Positions 40,347 to 48,687 of a stretch of 64,000 nt of DNA are shown here, one piece after another; position 1 is the stretch's first letter; each line of letters opens with the position of its first letter. Source of the stretch: Nocardioides marmoriginsengisoli (GTDB lineage Bacteria; Actinomycetota; Actinomycetes; Propionibacteriales; Nocardioidaceae); assembly GCF_003725695.1 (NCBI RefSeq), contig NZ_RJSE01000008.1:83801-147800 (forward strand), written 5' to 3'. The notes below the pieces were generated by a model. The model was given only the letters and a program-made list of their open reading frames with translations, was not told the origin of the DNA and did not search any database. A program made the position numbers and the translations under genes.

Positions 40347-41249
40347 ATGTCTATCGCCGAGGACCAAGCCCCCGACGTCCTGACCCCGGACGTCGAGTCC
40401 GCCCGCGCGTCCCGGGGCGGCACCGCGCTCCCGCTGGGTCCGGACTCGCTGGTCTGGAAGTACTTCGCCGACAACCGGATGGCGCTCCTCGGACCCCGGG
40501 CCGCCGTCCTGCAGAACATGCTGCCCTCGCTCGGACAGGGCGTCGAGGACCACTCGGTCTGGTTCGCCGAGACCCTGGCCCGGTTGCAGCGGAGCATCCC
40601 GCCGATCTTCAACACGGTCTACGGCGCCGACGGGGTCGCGGCCGGCCACGAGGTCCGCGACTTCCACAAGCACATCAAGGGCAAGCTCCCCGACGGGAAG
40701 CCCTACAGCGCGCTGAACCCGGACACCTACTACTGGGCGCACGCGACGTTCATCGAGCACACCATCACTGCGACCAACACCTTCATCAAGCGTCTGACCG
40801 AGGCCGAGAAGGAGCAGCTGTTCCGGGAGTCGATCACCTGGTTCGAGCGGTACGGCGTCAGCTCGGTCGGCACGCCGCAGACCTACGCCGAGTTCCGGGT
40901 CTACTGGCAGAACGCGCTCGACGAGCGCCTGGTCGCGCACCGCACCGCGGCGTACGGGGTGGGCTACGCGACCAAGGGCTGGCCGCGTCCGAAGCAGATC
41001 CACCCGGCGCTGTGGTTCCTGCTCAAGCGCCCGATCAACGCGGTCAGCGCCGTGATCACCATCGGCGGGATGCCGCCGGAGGGTCGCGAGATCCTCGGAC
41101 TGCCCTGGGACGAGGGCCGCGAGCGCCGCTACCAGCGGTTCGCGTCGATCAGCCGCGCACTGAGTCCGCTTTACGCCCGCCTGCCCGGGAAGCTCCGGAT
41201 GCACCCGATCGCGCTGCGCGCGTACCAGCGGGAGGGGCGTCGCGCGTGA
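40347..41249 (+). CDS. MpaB-like (DUF2236) oxygenase-family protein
   Basis: A 300-residue protein of the DUF2236 group, some members of which are heme-dependent, such as rubber oxygenase-related and MpaB proteins. The family pattern is clear: SLVWKYFADNRMALLGPRA, LQNMLPSLGQGVEDHS, YYWAHATFIEHTI, and RYGVSSVGTPQTYAEF. The histidines in WAHATFIEH are candidate heme or metal ligands. Its reaction is not predictable. Stop and downstream GTG overlap (GTGA), so it is coupled to the aldehyde dehydrogenase. Confidence 0.85.
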   Translation: MSIAEDQAPDVLTPDVESARASRGGTALPLGPDSLVWKYFADNRMALLGPRAAVLQNMLPSLGQGVEDHSVWFAETLARLQRSIPPIFNTVYGADGVAAGHEVRDFHKHIKGKLPDGKPYSALNPDTYYWAHATFIEHTITATNTFIKRLTEAEKEQLFRESITWFERYGVSSVGTPQTYAEFRVYWQNALDERLVAHRTAAYGVGYATKGWPRPKQIHPALWFLLKRPINAVSAVITIGGMPPEGREILGLPWDEGRERRYQRFASISRALSPLYARLPGKLRMHPIALRAYQREGRRA

Positions 41250-42832
41250 GCCTGCCCCCGCACCTGACTCCCGCCGACCTCGACCGGTACGCCGCCCAGG
41301 TCTTCGCCACCGGGAGCGAGACCGCTCGGTCGACGGCGCCGTTCACCGGGGAGCCGTTGCCGCCGGTCCCGCAGTCGAGCGCGGCCGACGTCGCGCTGGC
41401 CGCGACCCGGGCGCGGTCGGCCCAGGTCGCCTGGGCGGCCCGGTCGGTCGCCGAGCGCGCCGCGATCGCACTGGCCTTCGGCGAGCTGCTGGTCGCCGAG
41501 CGCGACAAGCTCGTCGACCTGGTCCAGTGGGAGACCGGCAAGTCCCGGATCCACGCCGGAATCGAGGCGCTCGGGGTGGCGTCGGTCGCGGCGCACTACG
41601 GCGCCGAGTCGGCCGGCTACCTCGCACCGGTCTCGGTCCGCTCCGGCGTCCCCGGCGTGGTCCGGGCCCGGGTCACCCGGCACCCCAAGGGACTGGTCGG
41701 CGTGATCGCCCCGTGGAACTACCCGCTCTTCCTGGCGGTCGGCGACGTGATCCCGGCGCTGGTCGCCGGCAACACCGTGCTCTCGAAGGCGGACTCGCAG
41801 GCTCCGCTCACCCTGCTCGCGGCCCGCGAGCTCGCCGTCCGCGCAGGCGTGCCCGCCGACGTCTGGCAGGTCGTCGCCGGCCCGGGCAGCGCGCTCGGGC
41901 AGGCGATCATCGACCAGGTCGACCACCTGGCGTTCACCGGCTCCACGGCGACCGGGCGCCGGCTGGCGGCCGCGGCCGGGGAGCGGCTGATCTCGACCTC
42001 GCTCGAGCTCGGCGGCAAGAACCCGATGATCGTGCGGCAGGACGCGAACCTGGAGGCGGCCGTCACCGGTGCCGTCCAGGCCTGCTTCGCCAGTGCCGGG
42101 CAGATGTGCATCGGCATCGAACGCATCTATGTGCACGAGTCCCGCTACCCGGAGTTCGTCGAGCGGCTGGTCGCCCAGACCCGCGCGCTCACGATGGGGG
42201 CGTCGTACGAGCACGACGTCGAGCTCGGCACGCTGACCTCCGCCGAGCAGCTGGCCGCCACCGTCGGGCACGTCGAGGACGCCGTCGCCCAGGGTGCGAC
42301 GGTCGCGGTCGGCGGCGTCGCCCGCCCCGACCTCGGCCCGTTCTTCTTCGAACCGACCGTGCTCACCGGCGTGCTGCCGACGATGAAGGTCTTCACCGAG
42401 GAGACCTTCGGGCCGGTGGTCGCGGTCTACCCGGTGGTGGACGACGAGGACGCGGTCACCCGGGCCAACGACTCCGAGTACGGGCTCTCCGCGAGCGTCT
42501 GGAGCAAGGACCTCGGGGCCGCCCAGGAGCTGGCCCAGCGGATCCAGGCGGGCGCGGTGAACATCAACGACGGGTACCTGTCGGCGATCTCGTCGCTGTC
42601 GGCGCCGATGGGCGGGATGAAGACGAGCGGCGTCGGACGCCGGCACGCCGCCGATGGGATCCTGAGGTTCACGGAGTCGCAGACGACGACGTCGCAGCGG
42701 GTCGCGACGCCGTACCCGTCACGCACCAAGCGACACCGCGGGGCCTACCTGGCGACCACCCGGCTCGTCATGCTCGCCCAGCTCAAGGCAGCCAAGCTCA
42801 AGGTCAGTCGGACGGCACGGAAGGACACCTGA
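41246..42832 (+). CDS. aldehyde dehydrogenase, succinic-semialdehyde-type
   Basis: A 528-residue aldehyde dehydrogenase with GVIAPWNYPL, FTGSTATGRRLA, the general base in LELGGKNPMIV and the nucleophile cysteine in ASAGQMCIGIERI. The family oxidises semialdehydes or hydrophobic aldehydes. The C terminus carries an extra basic tail of about 40 residues (KRHRGAYLATTRLVMLAQLKAAKLK) beyond the usual end, perhaps a membrane-contact helix. It follows the MpaB-like gene by overlap and shares one base with the next SDR gene. Confidence 0.88.
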   Translation: MSLPPHLTPADLDRYAAQVFATGSETARSTAPFTGEPLPPVPQSSAADVALAATRARSAQVAWAARSVAERAAIALAFGELLVAERDKLVDLVQWETGKSRIHAGIEALGVASVAAHYGAESAGYLAPVSVRSGVPGVVRARVTRHPKGLVGVIAPWNYPLFLAVGDVIPALVAGNTVLSKADSQAPLTLLAARELAVRAGVPADVWQVVAGPGSALGQAIIDQVDHLAFTGSTATGRRLAAAAGERLISTSLELGGKNPMIVRQDANLEAAVTGAVQACFASAGQMCIGIERIYVHESRYPEFVERLVAQTRALTMGASYEHDVELGTLTSAEQLAATVGHVEDAVAQGATVAVGGVARPDLGPFFFEPTVLTGVLPTMKVFTEETFGPVVAVYPVVDDEDAVTRANDSEYGLSASVWSKDLGAAQELAQRIQAGAVNINDGYLSAISSLSAPMGGMKTSGVGRRHAADGILRFTESQTTTSQRVATPYPSRTKRHRGAYLATTRLVMLAQLKAAKLKVSRTARKDT

Positions 42833-43650
42833 TGAGGAACCTCAACGGCAAGGTCATCGCGATCACCGGCGGCGCCCGCGGGATCGGGGAGGCGACCGCC
42901 AAGGCACTCGCCGCGGCCGGTGCCCGCGTCGCCGTCGGCGACCTGGACGCCGACCTCGCGGCCACCTCGGCGCAGGCGTACGGCGGCATCGGCCTCCCGC
43001 TCGACGTGACCTCGGAGGAGTCGTTCGCCGGCTTCCTGGACAAGGTCGAAGCGGAGTACGGCCGGATCGACGGCCTGGTCAACAATGCCGGGATCATGGT
43101 GATCGGCCGCCACCTCGAGGCGCCGCTCGACGCCCAGCTCAAGCAGATCGACATCAACCTGCGCGGGGTCGCGATCGGCTGCCACGCGGTGGCGCCGCGC
43201 CTGGTCGCCGCCGGGGGCGGGCAGATCGTGAACGTCGCCTCGCTCGCCGGCCGGTTCGCCGCTCCGGGGTGCGCGCTCTACAGCGGCACCAAGGCCGGGG
43301 TGCTCGCGTTCACCGAAGCGCTGGATGCCGAGCTGTCGCCGCAGAAGGTCCGGGTCGCGGCCGTGCTGCCGTCGTTCACCAACACCGGCCTGATCAGCGG
43401 TACGACGGCGCCGAGGCTCAGTCCCGCGATCGAGCCGGAGCAGGTCGCCGCCGCCGTGGTGAAGCTGCTCGGCAAGCACCGGCCGACCGCTGTGGTGCCG
43501 AAGTTCCTCGCCTTCTCCAGCGCCTCCTGGCCGCTGTACCCCAACCGCCTCAAGCGTTCGATGGGCAAGCGGACCGGCATGGACACGATGTTCCTGGAGT
43601 ACGACCACGCGGCGCGCGCGGCCTACGAGGAGCGCACCACCGGGGAGTGA
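42832..43650 (+). CDS. short-chain dehydrogenase/reductase with C-terminal extension
   Basis: A 272-residue SDR: ITGGARGIG at residues 10-18, NNAGIM, the serine strand IVNVASLAGRFA and YSGTK. The last 60 residues (FLAFSSASWPLYPNRLKRSMGK and onward) form a basic amphipathic tail, as in lipid-acting SDRs. The ATG shares its A with the upstream TGA. It is the third gene of the MpaB-like/ALDH/SDR unit, suggesting successive oxidation of a lipid-like alcohol or aldehyde. Confidence 0.88.
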   Translation: MRNLNGKVIAITGGARGIGEATAKALAAAGARVAVGDLDADLAATSAQAYGGIGLPLDVTSEESFAGFLDKVEAEYGRIDGLVNNAGIMVIGRHLEAPLDAQLKQIDINLRGVAIGCHAVAPRLVAAGGGQIVNVASLAGRFAAPGCALYSGTKAGVLAFTEALDAELSPQKVRVAAVLPSFTNTGLISGTTAPRLSPAIEPEQVAAAVVKLLGKHRPTAVVPKFLAFSSASWPLYPNRLKRSMGKRTGMDTMFLEYDHAARAAYEERTTGE

Positions 43651-43995
43651 TCAGACGGCCGCAGCGAGCCGCTCCTCGACGAAGCGATTCAGGCTCATCT
43701 GCTCCTCGGCCGCCCGGGAGGTCAGCAGCCGGTGCAGGTGCGGGGACACCCGCACCAGGAACTTGCCGCTGAAGGAGCGCTCGGAGAGCGGAGCTGGAAC
43801 GGGCTCGCCGGCGTCTGCCAGTTCGCGGACGACGTCGGCTGCCAGCTGCTCGATGCCGAGGATCGCTGCTGCGGAGTCCGGGGCCAGCCAGGACAGCGAC
43901 GGGAGCTCGACGCAGGTGCCGACGAACTCGCGGTCCTCGGCCGACCACGACACCCGGTAGGTGTAGTGGGAGACGTCTACGCGCGGCTGCGTCAT
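43651..43995 (-). CDS. hicB: HicB-type antitoxin
   Basis: The 114-residue product has the partial RNase-H-like HicB fold (YTYRVSWSAEDREFVGTCVEL, PDSAAAILGIEQLAADVV) and a C-terminal ribbon-helix-helix-like DNA-binding tail (KFLVRVSPHLHRLLTSRAAE, SLNRFVEERL). It would neutralise HicA and autoregulate the pair. It starts by an ATGA overlap with hicA, the usual toxin-first order. Confidence 0.9.
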   Translation of the reverse strand: MTQPRVDVSHYTYRVSWSAEDREFVGTCVELPSLSWLAPDSAAAILGIEQLAADVVRELADAGEPVPAPLSERSFSGKFLVRVSPHLHRLLTSRAAEEQMSLNRFVEERLAAAV

Positions 43996-44255
43996 GACGG
44001 TGCACCTTCCTGTTCTAGGTGGAGGCGGTCGACGGCTGCCAGGACCTGACGGACCTGGTACGCCTTCGCCTTGCTGTGGTCGTTCTGGATGTTCACTCGG
44101 GGATCGCCCGGCCAGGGCATCTTGAACACGAGGTGCGAGGTGCCGCTCTGCCGGGGTCTGCCGAAGTAGTGCTCGCACACCTTCCGCAGGTCGTTGAAAC
44201 CCACTCCGCGAGGGTTCGCCCTCATGCCCGAGATGATCCGGTCGACCGATGTCAT
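43992..44255 (-). CDS. hicA: HicA-type toxin (mRNA interferase)
   Basis: The 87-residue product has the double-stranded-RNA-binding-like HicA fold with its catalytic histidine in SGTSHLVFKMPWPGD and the following VNIQNDHSKAKAYQVRQVL. HicA toxins cleave mRNA during stress and are held by HicB. It is the first gene of the pair. A perfect inverted repeat lies 9 bp upstream of its ATG. Confidence 0.9.
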   Translation of the reverse strand: MTSVDRIISGMRANPRGVGFNDLRKVCEHYFGRPRQSGTSHLVFKMPWPGDPRVNIQNDHSKAKAYQVRQVLAAVDRLHLEQEGAPS

Positions 44256-44263
44256 CCCAGACT

Positions 44264-44281
44264 AGTATCAGTATTGATACT
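44264..44281. promoter_or_regulatory. hicAB operator (perfect inverted repeat)
   Basis: AGTATCAGTATTGATACT has perfect seven-base arms around GTAT and directly precedes hicA. The right-to-left GATACT can act as a -10 box. Ribbon-helix-helix HicB proteins bind such repeats, so this is the likely autoregulation site. Confidence 0.6.
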
Positions 44282-44293
44282 TCGCAACCACCG

Positions 44294-45073
44294 TCAATCC
44301 ACAGGCGTGCCGATGATCACCGTGGTCCCGTCCGGGTCGATCCGCGCGGACGTCACCAGGCCCGCCGCCTCGAACGCGGCCGCCGCGACGTCGTACTGGG
44401 TCTCGCTGATCTCGATCAGCACGGTGCCGCCGGGGCGCAGCCACGCGCCCGCCTCGGCCGCGATCCGCCGCAGCAGGTGGAGCCCGTCCAGGCCGCCGTC
44501 GAGGGTGTGCAGCGGTTCGTGGTCGCGGGCCTCGGGCGGCATCAGGGTGACCTGGTCGCTCGGCACGTACGGCGTGTTCGCCACCACCACGTCGACGGCA
44601 CCGCGCAACGACGACGGCAGCGGTGCGAACAGGTCCCCCTCGACGACCTCGGCGAACGGCAGGTTCTCGCGCGCGCAGGCGACCGCGAGCGGGTCGATGT
44701 CGGCGGCGTGGAAGTGCGCACCCGGCGCGAGCTGGTGCAGGAACGCGGAGATGGCACCGCTGCCGCAGCAGAGCTCGACCAGGACGCCGTCCGGCGGGAG
44801 TGCGTCGGCGGCGGCCAGTGCCAGCTCGATGGTCCGGCCGCGCGGCACGAAGACGCCGGGCCGGACCACGACGCGGACGCCGTGTCCGGCCTCGTCCGCG
44901 AACGACGCCCAGCCGAGGATCCACTCGAGCGGCTCGCCGGCCACCCGGCGCGCGACCAGGGCGGCGGGGTCGCCGTCGGCGGCGAGCAGCAGGGCCGCCT
45001 CGTCCTCGGCGTACACGCACCCGGCGGCGCGCAAGGTGGTCACGACGGCGTCGTACGTCAGCGGTTCCGGCAC
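44294..45073 (-). CDS. HemK/PrmC-like N5-glutamine methyltransferase
   Basis: A 259-residue SAM-dependent methyltransferase. It has the SAM motif VELCCGSGAISAFLHQL and NTPYVP in place of NPPY, which binds the glutamine side chain in the PrmC family. VRPGVFVPRGRTI before it matches the PrmC VPRPETE region, here without the acid. Because of the NTPY change it may be a release-factor methyltransferase paralogue with another target. The GTG start lies at 45073; the frame is open further upstream without similarity. Confidence 0.8.
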   Translation of the reverse strand: MPEPLTYDAVVTTLRAAGCVYAEDEAALLLAADGDPAALVARRVAGEPLEWILGWASFADEAGHGVRVVVRPGVFVPRGRTIELALAAADALPPDGVLVELCCGSGAISAFLHQLAPGAHFHAADIDPLAVACARENLPFAEVVEGDLFAPLPSSLRGAVDVVVANTPYVPSDQVTLMPPEARDHEPLHTLDGGLDGLHLLRRIAAEAGAWLRPGGTVLIEISETQYDVAAAAFEAAGLVTSARIDPDGTTVIIGTPVD

Positions 45074-45139
45074 CCCGCGAGAGTCGCAGGTCACACCCGT
45101 TCCGGCCAACAGGATTCTTCGAAAGCGACACCGCTCCGG

Positions 45140-45295
45140 TAATCTAGAGCCACAAGGATCGCCCAGTCTTACCTCGATCCTGATGGCACGTCGAGAACCG
45201 CGAGGGGCTCCGTGCCGGCGATCGACCAACGTGATTCTCCGGAGCTCATCCGGGTCGCGGCCGTGGTGAGACACCACATGAGATAGCGATACCCC
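45140..45295 (+). promoter_or_regulatory. promoter and long 5' leader of the DEAD-box helicase gene, with a small ORF
   Basis: A -10 box TAATCT lies at 45140-45145 with a weak TTCTTC upstream, giving about 145 nt of leader before the TTG start at 45296. A 28-codon ORF (45183-45269, ATG to TGA, beginning MARREPRGAPC) lies within it and ends 26 bp before the helicase start. Long leaders with autoregulation are known for cold-induced helicase genes; a role here is inferred. The rest of the 45074-45295 gap holds nothing else I can name. Confidence 0.45.
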
Positions 45296-46765
45296 TTGTC
45301 TACGAATGCCTTTGCTTCCTTCGGTGTGCCCGGAGACCTGATCGAGGTCCTCAAGCAGTTCGACATCACCGAGCCCACTCCCATCCAGGCAGCCACGCTG
45401 CCCGACTCGCTCGCGGGTCGCGACGTGCTCGGCCGGGGCCGTACCGGTTCCGGCAAGACCTACGCCTTCCTGCTCCCGCTGGTCGCCCGGCTGATGAGCT
45501 CCGAGGGTCGCCGTACCCCGAAGCGCCCGCGGGCGCTGATCCTGGCGCCGACCCGTGAGCTGGTCGCCCAGATCGACGCCTCGCTCGCGCCGCTCGCCGA
45601 GGTCACCGGCCTCAAGACCCGGACCGTCTTCGGCGGTGTCGGCCAGAACCCGCAGGCGCAGGCGCTCAAGGCCGGCGTCGACGTCGTCGTCGCGTGTCCG
45701 GGCCGGCTCGAGGACCTGATCCAGCAGGGCCTCTGCGACCTGTCCGCCGTCGAGATCACCATCCTCGACGAGGCCGACCACATGGCCGACCTGGGCTTCC
45801 TGCCCGCCGTCCGCCGGCTGCTCGACAAGACCCCCGCCGGTGGTCAGCGGATGCTCTTCTCCGCCACCCTCGACGCCGGCGTCAACGTGCTGGTCAAGCG
45901 GTTCCTGGTGGACCCGAAGACGCACGAGGCCGACTCGGCGCAGTCGCCGGTCGCGAAGATGGACCACCACGTGCTGCACCTCCAGCACGACCAGCGGGTC
46001 CCGGTCCTGGTCGACCTGACCAGCGCGCCCGGCCGCACCGTCGTCTTCACCCGGACCAAGCACGGCGCCAAGGCGCTCGCCCGCCAGCTCAACGCCCGCG
46101 GCGTGCCGGCCGTCGAGCTGCACGGCAACCTCGGGCAGAACGCGCGCACCCGGAACATGGACGCCTTCCACTCCGGCAAGGCGACCACCCTGGTCGCGAC
46201 CGACATCGCCGCCCGCGGCATCCACGTCGACGACGTCTCGCTGGTCATCCATGCCGACCCGCCGGCCGAGCACAAGGCCTACCTGCACCGCTCGGGTCGT
46301 ACGGCGCGCGCCGGCGCGGCGGGCACCGTGATCACGCTGATGACCGACCAGCAGACCAAGGACGTCCGGGCCCTGACCCGGGCCGCCGGGATCACCCCGA
46401 CCACGACCAAGGTCTCCGGCCCGGGCCACGAGATCCTGACCCGGCTCGCCCCGGGTGAGCGGGTCCTGGTGGCCGGTGGTCTAGGTACCTCGGTGGGCGG
46501 CGACGGCGCCGGCTCCCAGGGCGGTGGCGGCGGTGGCGGCGGTCGCAACCGCGGCCGTCGTTCCAACGGCGGCGGGGGCCCGCGCAACAGCGGTGGCGGC
46601 GGCAACGGTGCAGGTCGCAGCGGCTCCGGTCGCAGTGGCGGCCGCAGCGCCGCCCGTGGCGGTGCCGGCGCGAAGGGGGCTCCGAAGCGGTCCGGCGGCG
46701 GTGCCTCCGGGGCCGGTGGCGGCAGCCACAGCGCGGCGTCGTTCAGCGGCCGTCGCAGCCGTTAA
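45296..46765 (+). CDS. DEAD-box ATP-dependent RNA helicase
   Basis: A 489-residue RhlE-type helicase with the motifs in order: EPTPIQ (Q motif), GRGRTGSGKT, PTREL, LDEADHMADLGF, SATLD and, in the second lobe, ATDIAARGIHVDD and HRSGRTARAG. The last 95 residues are a low-complexity Gly/Ser/Arg tail that likely binds RNA. The only in-frame start that keeps the Q-motif lead is TTG at 45296; the nearby ATG at 45306 is out of frame. It unwinds RNA in ribosome assembly or cold response. Confidence 0.92.
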   Translation: MSTNAFASFGVPGDLIEVLKQFDITEPTPIQAATLPDSLAGRDVLGRGRTGSGKTYAFLLPLVARLMSSEGRRTPKRPRALILAPTRELVAQIDASLAPLAEVTGLKTRTVFGGVGQNPQAQALKAGVDVVVACPGRLEDLIQQGLCDLSAVEITILDEADHMADLGFLPAVRRLLDKTPAGGQRMLFSATLDAGVNVLVKRFLVDPKTHEADSAQSPVAKMDHHVLHLQHDQRVPVLVDLTSAPGRTVVFTRTKHGAKALARQLNARGVPAVELHGNLGQNARTRNMDAFHSGKATTLVATDIAARGIHVDDVSLVIHADPPAEHKAYLHRSGRTARAGAAGTVITLMTDQQTKDVRALTRAAGITPTTTKVSGPGHEILTRLAPGERVLVAGGLGTSVGGDGAGSQGGGGGGGGRNRGRRSNGGGGPRNSGGGGNGAGRSGSGRSGGRSAARGGAGAKGAPKRSGGGASGAGGGSHSAASFSGRRSR

Positions 46766-46801
46766 CCGGTACTGAGACGTCTTGCATGGCACGCTGTGCG
46801 C

Positions 46802-47704
46802 ATGCAGATCTTGTCCCCACGCGCGGTGCCGCTGGGAGGACTGCGCGCCATGACGGTGCGCAGGACCCTTCCCCAGCGGCAGCGCACGTTCGTGGGGGCC
46901 TGGTGCTTCGTCGACCACTACGGGCCTGACCAGGTCAACGGCCACGGCGGCATGGTGGTCCCGCCGCACCCGCACACGGGGTTGCAGACGGTCAGCTGGT
47001 TGTTCAGCGGCGAGATCGAGCACCGGGACTCGGCCGGGCACCAGGCGCTGGTGATCCCCGGCGAGGTCAACCTGATGACCGCCGGCCGCGGGATCAGTCA
47101 CTCCGAGTACTCAACGTCGGGAACGACCACTCTGCACGGCGCCCAGCTCTGGCTGGCCCTGCCGGACTCCGCACGGCACACCGAGCCGACCTTCGAGCAC
47201 TTCGCCCCGGACCCGATCGGCGGCAACGGCTGGGAGGCCCGGGTGTTCCTCGGATCGCTGCTCGGCTCGTCCTCGCCGGTCCGCACGTTCACGCCGCTGC
47301 TCGGGGCCGAGCTGCGGTTGCGCGCCGGGACCGTGCTGCGGATCCCGGTCGACCCGGCCTTCGAGCACGGAATCCTGCTGGACTCCGGCGCGCTGACGGT
47401 GAACGGCGAGAAGCTGGCGGTCGACGACCTCGGCTACCTCGAGCCCGGAGCCGAGGAGATCGAGCTGGTCGCCGGCGAGGACGTGCTGCTGCTGCTCCTC
47501 GGCGGCACCCCGTTCGGCGAGCAGATCGTGATGTGGTGGAACTTCATCGGCCGCAGCCACGAGGAGGTCGTCGAGTACCGGACCCAGTGGCAGTCCTTGA
47601 TCGAGGGCGACGGCAGCGATCGGTTCTCGATGCCGCCCGGCGACCTGATGCCGCCGATCCCGGCGCCGGTGCTGCCCAACGTGCGGATGGTCCGGCGCGG
47701 ATGA
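46802..47704 (+). CDS. pirin-family protein
   Basis: A 300-residue bicupin of the pirin family, with the metal-binding set in HPHTGLQTVSWLFSGEIEHRD and the following GEVNLMTAGRGISHSE. Bacterial pirins are iron-bound quercetin 2,3-dioxygenase-like or redox-regulatory proteins. ATG at 46802 is preferred to the GTG six bases upstream. It stands in single file before tag. Confidence 0.9.
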   Translation: MQILSPRAVPLGGLRAMTVRRTLPQRQRTFVGAWCFVDHYGPDQVNGHGGMVVPPHPHTGLQTVSWLFSGEIEHRDSAGHQALVIPGEVNLMTAGRGISHSEYSTSGTTTLHGAQLWLALPDSARHTEPTFEHFAPDPIGGNGWEARVFLGSLLGSSSPVRTFTPLLGAELRLRAGTVLRIPVDPAFEHGILLDSGALTVNGEKLAVDDLGYLEPGAEEIELVAGEDVLLLLLGGTPFGEQIVMWWNFIGRSHEEVVEYRTQWQSLIEGDGSDRFSMPPGDLMPPIPAPVLPNVRMVRRG

Positions 47705-47714
47705 CGCTGCTCCG

Positions 47715-48305
47715 ATGAGCGCGGCCGTCGTCGGCGAGGACGGTGTCGCGCGCTGCCCCTGGGGGAGTGCCGGCGTGCTCCGCGACTACCACGACGTCGA
47801 GTGGGGGATGCCGGTCCGCGGCGAGGCCGAGATGTTCGAGCGCCTCTCTCTGGAAGGCGCCCAGGCGGGGTTGTCGTGGCTCACGATCCTGAACAAGCGG
47901 GACCGCTACCGCGAGGTCTTCCGCGGCTTCGACGTGGACGCGGTCGCCGCGATGACCGATGCCGACCTGGAGACCGCCCTGCTCGACGCCGGCATCGTCC
48001 GGAACCGCGCCAAGGTCGAGTCGGTACGCCGCAACGCCCGCGCCGCGGTCGAGCTGCGGCCCGACGGCGGGCTGGAGGCGTTCGTGGAGGGCTTCGCGCC
48101 GACCAGGACGCCCCGGCCGCGTACGACCGCCCAGCTGCCGACCACCTCGCCGGAGTCGCTGGCGCTGTCGAAGGCGCTGAAGAAGCGCGGGTTCAGCTTC
48201 GTCGGCCCGACCACGATGTACGCGCTCTTCGAGGCGACCGGCATCGTCGACACCCACCTGACCGGATGCCACCGGCGGAATTCCTCGGGTCGCTGGGACG
48301 CCTGA
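47715..48305 (+). CDS. tag: DNA-3-methyladenine glycosylase I
   Basis: The 196-residue product removes N3-methyladenine from alkylated DNA, the first step of base excision repair. Family marks are RCPWG at residues 13-17, YHDVEWGMP, LEGAQAGLSWLTIL, the substrate pocket GIVRNRAKV and the zinc cysteine/histidine in VDTHLTGCHR. The length is normal. It lies 10 bp after the pirin gene and may share its transcript. Confidence 0.93.
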   Translation: MSAAVVGEDGVARCPWGSAGVLRDYHDVEWGMPVRGEAEMFERLSLEGAQAGLSWLTILNKRDRYREVFRGFDVDAVAAMTDADLETALLDAGIVRNRAKVESVRRNARAAVELRPDGGLEAFVEGFAPTRTPRPRTTAQLPTTSPESLALSKALKKRGFSFVGPTTMYALFEATGIVDTHLTGCHRRNSSGRWDA

Positions 48306-48318
48306 CACACTGCTGCCC

Positions 48319-48687
48319 GTGGCCAACCCTCCCGTCCTGCGCGGCATCCTGGCGCTGCTCGGCTGCCAGCTCGCCGGCGAGGTCCTGGTCCGGCTGACCG
48401 GTATCGAGTTCCCCGGTGCGGTCGTCGGGATGCTGCTGTTCTTCGTGGTGCTGCGGCTCCGCCGGCCCGGGGACTCCTCCGGCCTGGTCGCCGCGCCCAA
48501 GCTGCTGCTGACGCACCTGCACCTGCTCTTCATCCCGGCCGGCGTCGGGATCGTGGTCTACCTGGGCCGGATCCGGGACGACGCGCTGCCGCTGGCTGCC
48601 GGGATCTGGGTGTCCTGGCTGGCCGGCTTCGTGGTGACCGCCTGGGTGGCGGCGCTGCTGCTGCGGCTCGGGAAGGACCGCGGATGA
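48319..48687 (+). CDS. lrgA: LrgA/CidA-family membrane protein
   Basis: A 122-residue holin-like protein with four hydrophobic segments: ILALLGCQLAGEVLV, FPGAVVGMLLFFVVL, HLHLLFIPAGVGIVVYL and WVSWLAGFVVTAWVA. LrgA/CidA proteins influence murein hydrolase activity or pyruvate transport with LrgB. The start is GTG at 48319. It overlaps lrgB by four bases. Confidence 0.85.
   Translation: MANPPVLRGILALLGCQLAGEVLVRLTGIEFPGAVVGMLLFFVVLRLRRPGDSSGLVAAPKLLLTHLHLLFIPAGVGIVVYLGRIRDDALPLAAGIWVSWLAGFVVTAWVAALLLRLGKDRG

Noticed and set aside
43651-44255. One long 175-residue gene in place of hicB
   Set aside because: The N-terminal part is the shifted frame of hicA; HicB similarity begins at the ATG at 43995.
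46490-46760. A repeat array at the end of the DEAD-box helicase gene
   Set aside because: It is a coding Gly/Ser/Arg low-complexity tail, not a non-coding repeat or CRISPR.
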